Below are positions 1 through 13,000 of a stretch of DNA of 64,000 nucleotides, one piece after another; the stretch's first letter is position 1, and the number at the start of each line of letters is the position of its first letter. Location: NCBI GenBank assembly GCA_038380435.1, contig JAWZYU010000017.1, positions 21,141,283 through 21,205,282 on the forward strand, read 5' to 3'. This DNA is from Ryuthela nishihirai (lineage: Eukaryota > Arthropoda > Arachnida > Araneae > Heptathelidae). Both the position numbers and the translations under genes were made by a program. The notes below the pieces were generated by a model. It was not told where the DNA came from. It saw nothing but the letters and a program-made list of their open reading frames with translations, and searched no databases.

Positions 1-806
1 TGCATTTCATAAACTTTGTGGCAAAAGTGCAACTCTTAATAAGGGGAATTATACCTCCTAAAGTCACAAAAATTTATTATCCATTACTGAAAATTAGACA
101 TCTTGTGATAAAATGTATATATGCAAATATTAACAATAGGGCTAAATATATATATATATTTTTCAAAACTTGGGAGCTATTTTATATTTGAATAGAAGAA
201 AAAACACATTGCTTTTTCTTTTACATAGGAATTTTTAGTGTGAATTTTAAACACACACAACTTACAAATTTTGTCAGAAAGGCATATTTCATTATTAAAT
301 CAATATTTGTCATGTATATGAAACCTGTTAAATTTCTAAATTGTAATAATGGTTTTTTACAAGGCCCAAAATGTAGAGCATTTATGTGATACTTTTTTTT
401 AAAACATGTAGGATGGAGAAGGGTCCAAGAAACTACTCCTAGTTTGTACAAACCTTCTCATACAAGGACATGACCACCACTATGACCAAAGTCACTGCTG
501 CCTCAGTTAAAGCTAACAGCACACAGATAACCATGTCATTCTGAAACTCAAACCCAGACCTCAGAAGTTGCAGTGTCACTGCAAAGCAATGCGATACCAC
601 GATGCCACCAAGTTGATAATAAATACATTTAACACAGTGCAATGCTTCATAGCACTGCTCTAAACTGTTGTACTATTTCCAGTGTACATTATTCCTTAAG
701 TACAAACTTATAAGCTTATGACAAAAAAAAATGCTAAAAATTCTAATTAATTTCAGAAACAATTTGCATACATTATTTGAATATTATGATAACAATTGTA
801 CATTAC
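1..806. other. FTSJ3 intron, AT-rich, with a degenerate tRNA-like repeat
   Basis: No exon of the Spb1 C-terminal domain is recognisable here. At about 520-610 the minus strand shows a degenerate tRNA-like stretch (GGTCTGGGTTTGAGTTTC resembles a B box), probably an old SINE. The rest is AT-rich with no feature seen. Confidence 0.4.
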
Positions 807-1009
807 TTTGGAAATTGCACTTCTTTTTCATTAATCTCACTCTCAGAAGATGATTCAGAATGTTCAGCGTTATCATCCCAAGGCTCATATTCCTCATCTC
901 TGTCATAAGAAACCCACAACTTTTTAAACTGCTCTTTTCTGTCTCCTAAATTCTTGCTTGAGTCAAAATGAACTAATGATGAACTGTCCACAGAGAGCTT
1001 CGTTAAATC
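807..1009 (-). CDS. FTSJ3: FTSJ3 exon 10 (acidic linker)
   Basis: The exon encodes [20 protein letters not shown] and an acidic Ser/Glu tail ([20 protein letters not shown]). Read through, an in-frame TAA follows, but AAA|GTAATG (806-805) is a fair donor and the family continues for hundreds of residues. I therefore place the splice at 807. Downstream exons are outside the window. Confidence 0.75.
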
Positions 1010-4000
1010 CTACAGTACAATCATAAGTAATTAAAACTAAAAACAAAATTATTTATAACTATTTCAATTTATTGATTGCATGTAAACATTGAACGTATTA
1101 AAGGTTACATCATAGTATATGCCATTCTTGACTTTGTATTTTTTAACCTTTAAAATTATTTTAAAAAAATCTTGCAACCTGACAGTTTTAGCTACATTTA
1201 GAGCTGAATTATTATACTTGAACTATTAATGCAACTGTATGGAAGATGAAATTTTTTTGTGCAAAGAACACACCTTCCATTGCAAAAAAGATATTAAAAT
1301 GGAAATAAAATATGAGAGGGTCATACTGGATACATAGTGAAAGATGGTGAAAAACAGAAAATAAGTAAAAAAATAAAACATGCATTTTAGAAGAATAAAA
1401 CATTACTTCAAAGTATGTTTAAGCAGAATTGTTTTACCACTGAGTGGCACATATTTGCTGCACAATCAGCTACACTTTAGAGATCAATTATTTGACTTAA
1501 AGTATGCAAACAAAATGCATGAAGTCTGAAAAAAAAAGAAATGAGAAGAAAACAGAAAAATAGGTTAAAGGTAGAGAAAATTTGTTGGTAGCTGCAGACC
1601 CACAAACAAAAAAGATGAAAAGATTAGTGTAATTAGAAAATGGCAAAACTTGAAAAAATATTGCAGTCTATGTTAAAAATTTGAAATGTAGTTGATAGAG
1701 TTATGTGGTCAAGATTTTACATTGATAACAGTGATTTGCTCCATCCTTTCAGGGGTAGTGAGAAAAATTAACCTTTTTTAAGATAAAAACTTTTTTTAGT
1801 TGGATAACTACTAATATAACCATTTGCATTTTCTAAAATTTACACCAGTTTCAAACATTATTTGAGGGTCCTATGGCTACTGATCTAAGGGAACTGGGTT
1901 CGAACCTCAGGTAATGCATGGATGTTTGTATTGTTTTCTACTGAGGTTCTTGCCATCCTCACAGACCTTCTACTATGGTGTATGAACTGACAGGCTCATG
2001 TCAGACCTCTGTGGCAAGCAGCTGCTTGAGGGGGTATTTATTTAAAGTATAAAATGACAAACTTTATTTTCTTTGAAAATGAACATTTTATGTTCACCAA
2101 AAGTGAATGGATCTTTCTTGCTTTTATTATCTGTAAACAAACAAAATGTCTGTCTTTGGTTTTACAATAATACCTATATCACATATCTTGTTGCTATTAG
2201 TTATTAAGGTATATATATAATATTAAGGCAAATAACTTATACACTGTGCTTTGAAATAATTATATAGTAAAAGGCATATTAGATTTTAAGTTATTCAGCA
2301 GCTATGAATTAAGAAAAAATATGTGAGAAAGTAAAAGCTATGAAATATTAGCATCCGTAACTATAATTAAATAATAAAAATTCCATTACCTTTTCAGTTT
2401 TAATTTGAGAAAGGTTGAAAAGCTCATTATCTTCTTGAATAATTGGCTCATCATTTTTTATAATCATTTTTAAGTTTATTTTCTCATTTATTTTTTTGCG
2501 TTCTTTTAAGAACTTTTTCTTTTTCCTTTTAAATTCTTGAGATTTATTTAACTGCAGTTCTTCAGCTTCTTTAATAGTAAGAATAATATCCTTTTCTTCA
2601 GCATTCTCAATAGTATCTGATGGTAATGCAGTACTAAAAATGTATAAAGAATCATAATAAATTTAGGATGGCCAAAATACTTTAGTTTTGTACAGACAAT
2701 TTAAACTTCAATGCATCGATAATCTTCAAATTTCATTAAATAACTGAGAATATTAAGACTGATTATATATAATGATAAAAACAATACTTGAAGATATTTG
2801 TAACTACACATATTTATAGCTGTGAAGTTAATTCCTCTTTTTTGAATTTAATAGCATGGCTACATCTATTGAACATTTGCAAATTTTAGCATAATGCAGG
2901 GGTTCTCAACATGAGGTACGCAGTAAAAGTTTTTGGGATATGCCATGAGAGCCAAATGTTGCTAGATCTAGTAACAAAGTTGCTAAGTTGGCATTATTAT
3001 AACTATAGTTTTATCTATCTATATTAGGGGTACACTAGTTTTATAGCTATAGTTTATCTATCTATATTAGGGTACATCAGTTACATACACATTTCCAGGG
3101 GTATGTGAAGCATAAAAGGTTGAGAACCACTGGCATAATGAATCTGCTGAATTCTAGTTAAGTTGAAATGTTATGACTTGTGATAGTAGTGAGTGTTATT
3201 GAAACCATCACTTGTGATGGCTTGATAGTGAAGTTGATAAAGGATAAGCCCTTCTAATAATGTGCGCAACTATCACCACTGCTTGATAAGAACCACATAT
3301 ATTAAACTCTTAATGAGACTCCAAAAAGTGCATATCATGAGATTTTGACTTTTAACTTAGGCAGCCAACTTGCAAGGATAAATATTTGCAACAGAAATGA
3401 ACTGACAAAATTCTGCCTGGTATTATCCTTAGGCACTAACAAGACCATAACACTTTCACTACATGTGCCTTATTACTATACGCAACTTACAATAAGTAGT
3501 AAAACTGAGTAGTTCCGAGTCTTTTCAAAAATGGCCTATTATGCACAAAAATCACTTCTGTGCTTCAGTCACTTTAGCTATTAAGTCCTTATTCACAAAT
3601 TAGTTTCCACTGATTTTAAAAGGGTTATGTCTCTAAAAAAAGGGATACTCTTAAAAGGGATATATATATATGCTCTTCAAGAATAGGACACAGATCTCCA
3701 AGGTGGGTTAACTACATCACACATCAAGTCAGGCAAATAACTACATCACACATCAAGTCAGGCAAAAGAAAAGCACAATATTTATACAAATTTCAGACTA
3801 GGTTGTGAAAACATAATACATTATGTGGGGCTGTTGAAGAAACTAATGTTTGCATTTTAAAATTGGGTGTGATTGTTATGTAAGTAAATAAGTAAAATGG
3901 CATTTGTGATCTTAATATACTGACATTTTCTTACCTAGATTCATTGATTTTTTTACCATTATCTTCAATAGTCTTCCTCAACAGTTTCCTCCAATTTAAC

Positions 4001-7000
4001 AACATTCTAAAAATAAAACAAAAGGAAAGAGTCAGTAAGTAAATGAAATAACATAAATACTTAAAACAAACTTTAATATTGTTCACAAAATTAAAAGCAT
4101 TTAAGGGAGAGAAAAAAAGATGTAAAAGCTTTATATATCATGAATATGAATTAGTAGCAAATAAAAATAGTTGTTAATATAATTTCTGTTAAACTTAAGA
4201 TTTCTATTATTCCATACTGGCCCTCCAATCAGTGTGAAACAGAAGGAACAAGGATTCATCAGAACAGGCAACGTTTTCCCAATCCTCTAGTTTTGTGTTC
4301 TATAGTCCATTGCAACCACAATTCCTTGTTTTTCACTGAGAGGAGTGAAACCTGGTTAGGTTGTTGGTTGCCATACCCCATCCATTGACAATGAACAATG
4401 AGTTGTGTTCTGGTATGCTTCTTTTACCATCACTGTTGTACTCAGCTATCACTTGACTGACTGCAGCCAATCTGTGACTCTGTACAAGTCATGTACAGAG
4501 TTACAGTCACTCTTTCATCAACAAGCTATTTTTGACCAGAGGATTGCCACTGGCTGAATGCTTTTTGGATGTTGGATCATTATCCATACACCTAAGGCGT
4601 TGTATTGCACGAAAACCTCAGCAAGGATCATATTTCTGAGATGCTCAATATCAACACTTTTGGTGTCAACTACCATTCATTTTCAGTCACTTAAATCTTT
4701 TGTCTTCCCATTCCCATGCTAAATTCCACATACACAGAATCCTAAGTATCTGTCTATCTTCTTTAAATAACATGGTATGAACAAGTGGTGCTGTCACTGA
4801 AGGAGCACTCTATTTCATGGAAACGGAAAGTTATGAAGTGACCACTCAATGCCTACTGGGAGAGAGTGTTTGAATAACAACTTCAAATGGTAAGAGCTAA
4901 GACCAGTAAATTCAGTATACAATTTCCTACCATCCTAACTTAGGCAATGTAAGGGTTGGGAACCACAAAATTTAGCCTTCTTTCTCCACCATAAAAAAAA
5001 AACAGCAGTAAGAACTGCACTTAAACAGCAAAAGCAACATAGGGGCTATTACCCACAAATTTTATTCAACCCCATCTCAAAAAATAAAAAGATTAGCAAT
5101 GTTCCTAAATTGCAAATATTTGATAATTAGTTAATGTAAGGCTGAGCTCTATTAATGCTGCCCCCCCCCCCCCCCAATTTTAAGGAATAGTATCTGATTT
5201 TACATACAGTGTTGTCATCTTATAATTATTAAAACACAAGTGCTAGAATCACCAAATTTGGTATATAACTTCCTCTCATCATAACCTAGAGCTATAAATT
5301 GAATGGACAAATTATTATATACACCTATCTAATAACCTGTTGCTCCACCTTTTCCCTCGCAACAGCAGCACCAGACATCTTGGTAAGAACTTAATGAAGT
5401 GTTGAAAACACAGAGTTAGTATTGCTGCCCATGAAGTGAGGATCGCCTGTCACAGAGCATCCACAACCCAGTGGGGTTGGCGGGCTCAAACAGAACTTTC
5501 TAATTTGTCCCACAAATTCTCAATGGGGTTGAGGTCTAGCAATTGAGGGGGCAATTTGAGTGTGGTAAAGTCACTTGAATGCTCTTAGAGCCAATTGGTC
5601 ACCACTCGAAGTATGCAGTATTGTGTTGTCCTGTTGAAAGATGGTGTCATGGTGCAGAAAGAGAATTGTTACGAACAGGTACAGATAGTCAGTGATGATG
5701 TTCACATACCTTGTGCCAGTAAAGGAAGTCTCGGCAAGTACCCAAGTGAGCCCATGTAAACACACCCCAAAACTGTTACACTGCCTTCACCCACCTGTAT
5801 GACCCCAACTTGGCAAGCTGGGTCCGTTGCTTCATGTAGTTTATGCCACACATGCACCATCCCATTGTGATACAGTTGAACCATGATTTGAGACCAAATG
5901 ATGTTTCCAGTCCTCTGTACTCCAGTTGTGATAGGCCTTTGAAAATTGCAGCCTAATCTTTCAGTGCCTTGCAGTCAACAAAGAGACACGATGTGGACAC
6001 TGACTGCCATAGACTATTTTTTCTATGGCACGACAGTCTTTGTGCATAAACTTGTGGATGCACCCTCATTCAATTCCAACATTATCTGCTCCACAATAGG
6101 TGTGTGATTCCTTGTAATTATGCAGAACAGTCTGCGCTCACCTCAAGAGTCAACAGCATGTTTACATCCATATTTCTCTCGTTGAAGTTTTGCTGTATTT
6201 CACATAATCTTGGTGTATACATGCAGTTGCAGTGATTGAACAATTGACTTTCCTTGCACCTACTATCTGGCCACGGTTAAACTCACTTATGTTGCTGCCT
6301 TTATCCATGATTACTTCTCCATGACTGGTTTGCAATGTATAGAGACCTGCTCTATTTAGAGGCATTGCCAGTTTCAGCATCCCATGTTACTGGACATACT
6401 TCTGCTTTGCATATGTTATCAGGGTGCATAACAGGAAATAAAAAATGCAACACTTGCAAGAAGTTATGCAAATGTGACAAAATTTAGGGTCATTTTGGTC
6501 ATCATAAGGAGATCTCTAACTGCCCAACAATATGTTACCAACATTTTGCAGCCAGTGGCTATCCCATTTGTTCAGCAGCACAGAACTTTTTACCAGCAAG
6601 AAAACACCCATCCCCACATAGCCCGCATTAGTCTGCAGTACCTACATGAGCAAAACGTTCAGGTACTACCAAGGCCAGCACACTCACTGAACCTTTCACC
6701 CATTGAAAACATCTGGGACATGATGGGCCAACCGCTCCAACAAGACCCAAGAGGTGTGCCAACCAATGTTGCTGAAATGGAACAGCAACTTCACACTATT
6801 TGGTGTTCTGTCCCTCAGGAGAACATTATAGAGCTGTATGATAGCCTTCCCCTCCACATTCATGAATGCATTGTTGTGCAGGTGGTTCAACATCATATTA
6901 ATTATACCACTTTATTGGGTAGGCAAAGTGATAGTTTTCCATATATATATTTTTGTTTCGATGTTATCAATCGCACATCTCAATGTATGCTAACAGCTGC

Positions 7001-10000
7001 CTGCGTTTCAATAAAATGGCATTAATCCTTCCAGGTGTTGTAATTGTTTTTTCTTGTAGTATATAATAATTTGTCCATTCAGTGTATTTAAGGTAAATAT
7101 TTGACAACCAACCTTTCTTCTCTCCCCACATAATACCAGGGAAATTTTTCATATAAAATTTTCTCTTATTATAACTTAAAGCAGCACAAGTCTTTGTTAT
7201 ACCAAAAAAAGAGATACAGTTGAAATTAGGAATAGCAAATTCATTATACATTTTCTTCTTGACACAATAAATCATTGTCAAAAATATATAATAAAATTCT
7301 TAACATGTCACAGTCATTAACATATTAATAAAATAATATTAACATAAGTCATCATCAGTATTTCCAACCACATTTAACAGTAGACAAATTGTGTAGAACA
7401 TGCTGTTCTCTGATAGTATTTTAACTTTAATGCAGACACGTGCATCACTGGTTGCAATAGTAACAATGCATTCAGTTAGTGCTTTAAATATCAAATCCAA
7501 CAACTGCTTTGGAACAAAGAGTAAATATATAAATATATATTTTCTTTTCAACTAACAAAAATGTTTTCACTATGCTATAAATTGATGAAAAAAAAAAAAG
7601 AAAAATTGAAAAAGAAATAAAGATTAATAATGTGTTACTTCATTTTTGAAAAAAAAATCAATTTAATAAAGCATCTACATTTTTACCTCCATTTTTCAAA
7701 AGAAGAGACATAATTTTTTTAAAAACCTATTATACTCATAAAAAATTTTCATAAAGGATAAAATTTACCTTAATTCACTTCTGCCAAGAACTTTAACATC
7801 TTTACAGCATTCTTTAATTTCATCTGTTGTTAACCTATGATCCCTGATATCACTGTCATCAAATATTATCTAAATATGGAAAAATTATAATTGTGGTTAA
7901 TATTACAATCATTCATCTGGATATCTCAAGACAAACATGTTGTTTAGAAAATATCCTACATAAAGATCAGAAAACATGCCTGGAAATTAAAAAATTAGCA
8001 AATTTAAACACATTCTATACCAGGTGTACAAGTAATAAGAGACTCTTGAGTAATTTGCACTACTGTACATATTTTACCATTTTTCTTCTTGCTGCCAGAT
8101 TTCATCAAGATAGCACATATTTCCCTGAGTACAATTACAAAATGCTTTTAGAATCCAGCATAATAATGCATGACAATCTTTCACATGCAAAAGAATGACA
8201 GTTCCAACTTTTATATGAATACATCTTTTACACAAGAAAAAAATTCTAAAAGCAGTCAAGATAATTTATTTTTCAAGTTGCATAATATAAGAACTTTCAA
8301 ATGAGGTATGCACTGAAATCAGATAAGACATGTTTACTGGCAAGATAAAAATATAAAATATGCAATTTTTCCTTCCACTGACAGAAGCATTATTGACATA
8401 ACATTTATGATAATAAAGGAATTTAATCACTTTTTAGAAAAATAATTCTTTCAGATAATTTAATAATTATTTCTAAATGAAATAGATACTAAATATACTT
8501 CAGTAATTGGATTTAAGTAAGATTTTAAAAATAATGGTGTTTTATTCTAAAAAAAAAAAAAATGAATTGAGGGAAAGGACAATATATGCACACTTAAAAA
8601 AGGAAAATCTATCACTGATATTGTTTTATTTATGGATAAGTTTTAAAATTATGTAAAAAAATTTGCTTAGCACAAAATTGCTCTAGAATATAGCATTACA
8701 GAATAAAAGAAGTTACAAACCTCACTGCATTTACTCAGGATATCAAGGTAATTGTTACTGAAAATAAAATCTGAAGCCTTCAGTCTTTGGAATACTGTGC
8801 TATCTCCTTCAGGATATCCTTCCGCTTTCTGCTTTGGCTTTTTTATTTGAAGAATACTTGCTTTAGTCTCACCCTTCTCATCAACATCTTCAAATAAATG
8901 TTCTGAATCAAGAAACTTTGGATCTATCTTATCTGGTGCAGTATAACCTTCACACACTAAAAATATTTCAGCAGACTCATGGCGAGAGGCTTGTGGTTTT
9001 GTAACATGAACCTATTGAACAGAGTAATTAAATTTTAAAAATATAGTTATCATGAGTAATTAAAAATATAAACAAGTATGGATGTAATAGAATTGTTCAG
9101 TATGGCTTTTGGCCCCCATTTATATAAAAAAAATTACCAATAATTATATCATTAACTGAAATTAATTTCAAAGATACAATTGAAAAAAATGGTTTTCTTA
9201 CAATCAAAAAAGATTACTGGTATTTCATCATCTTTCAAAATTAATGTGATTCCTCTAAATGAGGTAATCATTGTAATTTTTTTTCTCCTTTCGGAGATGA
9301 TGGCAGGTAGTGTTAGAGTACGACTAAATACAATTTCAAATGGCTAGAAAGAGTTTTTTAAAGAAAGCACCTTAACACTTCATATAATTTTGAAACTTCC
9401 TGTTTCTTGAAGAAGCTTATGATCTGCCTTATTTAGAGCTCTATAGCTATCATATATTAAAAGTTTGTGGTTTCATAATACAGTATAAATTTGACACAAG
9501 TTATTAAAAAGTAACATAAGGTTTTTTTTGTATAGCTTATGTAACTCCCAACTTCACAATTTCCTTTCACTATATACAACACACTGAAAAAAAAAATCTT
9601 CATGGTAGCATGCATTGTGACAGTGTGTGCAAAATAGGAGTGCAAAAAATATTGCCTGATAACAGCATTATATGATGCAAATATTGCCTGACAAATGATG
9701 ATAATCTATCATAGCTGGAATGAGCAGGATTAAAGGCATTACCAAATTATGGAATTTATTAATTGTTGGTGTCCCATTTTATGTGCAAAAATATTAGCAT
9801 GGTAAATTACTAATATCAAAGGCGGCCATCATCTCAAAAGAGCTTAAATGGCTGGAAAATATTAGAACGTAACACATTCCATGGGGAAAATGGGAGATAT
9901 AATCTGTTTTATAAAAGGGGTCATTATGTCCCTATTTTGGTAGCCATTATGAGTGACTAAATATGGACTTACTACTACAGTTCTTCATCTATTAAATTCA

Positions 10001-13000
10001 TATTGTAAACTAGATGCTAAAAATTACAATCTGAATGGTTGCTACTTGTTTCTCAAAGTTTTTGTTTGATAAAACAGCTTTTTCTACTCCTAGAATTACT
10101 TTTATTTGTTTAATAATGATTCAATTTTACAGAACAATAATTTTCAATTTTATCCCTGTCAGAATTCAGCTGTAACATTTGCCAATTTACTGCCAAAACA
10201 AGCAGTAATGGCACCAATTTAACCCTCCAGATGGCGGAAATGTGTTTTCCTCACCATAGTTGACTGGCTTAGTAGCATTAATAACATGAGAACACTGCAA
10301 TATGAAGTTGTAAGGTGGCAGCTTACAACTTCATATAGCATTTAGAAGTCTAAGAAAGGGATAGATAGCTAAATTATGTTTTTTCAAAGGTAACTAGCAA
10401 CTTTTTTTTTATTACTACTTAAACTTATTTAGAAGTTTGCATAAAATTTTATGTCTTTTTGTAGTGAAACTTTAAGCTTGATTAAAAGTACATTTGAATC
10501 TATGGCTATAACTAAGTAAACATCAAAATTTTCAGAAGTTTAACATACTGTAAAATATGATTATATATTTTTTCTGATAACACTTTTTAGATTTTCAGAA
10601 ATTGTTTTAAATAATTATTTTCTTTTAAAAGCAAAATAAATTTTAGGCTGTTAGGCCTGTTTTAGTACCGAGTAAACAACACTGGGCAAGTTATGATTTA
10701 TAATACCATATGATAAATATATATTATATAAGCTTAAAAAAAACTAAATAAATGAAAGATTTAAGTACTAATAGAAATGTTATGAAATATTTATACTGAA
10801 ATAATAAAATCATAGAAAGCAAATTTCTTAATTATTTTACTGTTTAAAACAAAAAAAAAATGTTTTTTATAAGAAAAAATTCCCTTTATTGAGCAGAATA
10901 AAATGAACTTTTGATATATAACAATATATATATATATCTGTCAGTTACTTCTGGATAAGGTTCTAAAGCTCCCTTTTTCTTCCTTGTTACCGAATGGATT
11001 AAAAAAGTCTTTTACTGAACAAGTTACACAACAGTTGGGCTGCAGAACATTTCCTGTTTTTCAGGTTGGACATCAAATTTCTAGTAATAACCTATTGAAG
11101 GTGCTGAAATCAATGACAATAAGTAAATGTTGAATGTCTGGTTACTGCCAAGTAAATTGGTTCATTTGATTTATGAAATAAAAACAAGAATATAATCCCC
11201 ACTTACAAATATTTATTCACAACTAGAACTTGTAGGATGCATATCGCTTCTGGTACATATGAGAATCTCGCTATCAAAGAGAAAGAAGTTTTTCCTTTAC
11301 CTACTGTTTCATTCCTTAAAAGTTTTAATTTGAGCTAGCAGATGATGGGAAAAATGCAAATAGTATTTCATTAGTAATTATACAACATAAGAGTATTCGT
11401 CTTTCAATTCTTAAATCCAAAAGTTGGATTTCCCACACCTCTCTCAGAAAAGTAGGTAGATTATTGCTGTCAGTGGAATATCTCTTAAAAATTACCACTA
11501 ATTTTTAAAATTTCCATTCTATACATATTATTTGTAAAACTTGATAACAGTTCCACTGTTTCATCATTTCAGTGACCTGTAGATACATATATTAAAACTA
11601 CTAAGTATTTGAAAAATGTGAATTATATTTCATTAGTACCAATCAAATTAAAAAAGTTTTCTAATTATTATTTTCATTGTTTCCAATGGAAACTTCATGG
11701 CATTCACATTCCACCACCAAAATTTCATATTTCTATCATTGATACATCATTGCAATATTTCTTTGAAATTTTCAATCATTTTCATCATTAGAGGGCGCAA
11801 TTATAGTGCACAAAAGATTATAAAAGGGCGAATCATAATATTTTTCAATTCCTATCTAAACCTAAAAAGTTTTTTTTTCATTTTTTCAGTTATCTGCTAA
11901 AACAAAAAATTATATTTCTCTCCCCCCTGGGTCTATTCATAGTTTTTGGAAGATTTAAAAAGTGTGAATCATAACATTTTATCAATTCCTATCTAACCCA
12001 TAAAGAATTTTTCATTATCTCTAAAAACAAACAATTATCAGCTAAAATTAAAAAGATACATTTCCCACCCTCTCTGGGTCAGGGGTTAACTCATTGTTGG
12101 CAATGGAAACTTTGTAACCTTCACATTCCACCACCAAAATTTCTAGCATAAATACATCATTTGCAATATCTGTGTGAAATTTTCAACCTTTTACACTGCT
12201 AGTGGACATAATTATAGCTTTAGAGAGATTCGGAAAGTACATATCATAATATTTCATCAATACCAATACAACACAAAAAGAATTTTATCTCTGTAAACAA
12301 AAAGTTTGATGTCTACAGACAGACAAAAGACAAAGCGAAACTATTATATTGTTTTTTTTTCTTTTTGAAAATGAGATAAAAAAAGGCAAACATTATGAAT
12401 AAACACTCACCACTTTAAATAATTTCTTAAACACCCATAAAAGTGAATTATAATCTTTTGAGCGAAAAATTTTTGTAATGAAACATCCACCTTTTACTAG
12501 CATCTTTGTTGCAAGCTTCAGTGCACTTAAGGTAAGCTGAGCTGTAATAAGAAAAAAAAAAAGAAAACAAAAACAAATAAATGTACTAATTACAGAAAAT
12601 TATGTAATTATGTAGATGTATATCTTGAAATAAAATTTAAAATATATTCTAAATTTGCTTTTAAATTATTTTCTGCTTTTCCTAATGACTAGTAGACTTT
12701 AAATGACTTAATTCTCTGCTATATCAAGCATAAGTTATCTCATACAATTAATTATATTCCTTAGATTCTCTACCTTTTTGTCCTTAAACCTAATTTTAAT
12801 GCATAAAAACATGAATTATTTTGAATATATTATAAATAATTAGGATTTTTTAAAAACAGATATCAATACATATTTAAATCAATTATTTCAAATTACTACT
12901 AATTCATTTCCACACGAAAACTGCAACCATGAGCAGACTTTGTTTTAGACAATTAACTTGCCATAGAAGTCTGATAAAAGTTAGCCAGCATAAAAAAAAA

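Larger units (their letters stand above)
5300..7081. mobile_element. Composite Tc1-like element bounded by 23-bp inverted repeats
   Basis: An exact 23-bp sequence beginning TGAATGGACAAATTATTATA at 5300-5322 recurs inverted at 7059-7081. Between the repeats lie a minus-strand transposase remnant and a plus-strand remnant, placed head to head. The outer repeats therefore sit at the 3' ends of both. Confidence 0.7.
9012..12410 (-). other. FTSJ3 intron 5, AT-rich, diffuse repeats
   Basis: No coding signal. It contains a perfect hairpin (10301-10335), a dispersed repeat (11235-11495) that recurs at 56290-56645, and a tandem repeat (11680-12300). Confidence 0.6.

Noticed and set aside
7893..8198. 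101-codon plus-strand frame opposite FTSJ3 intron 6
   Set aside because: AT-rich, no family motif, overlaps an intron; no support for a gene.
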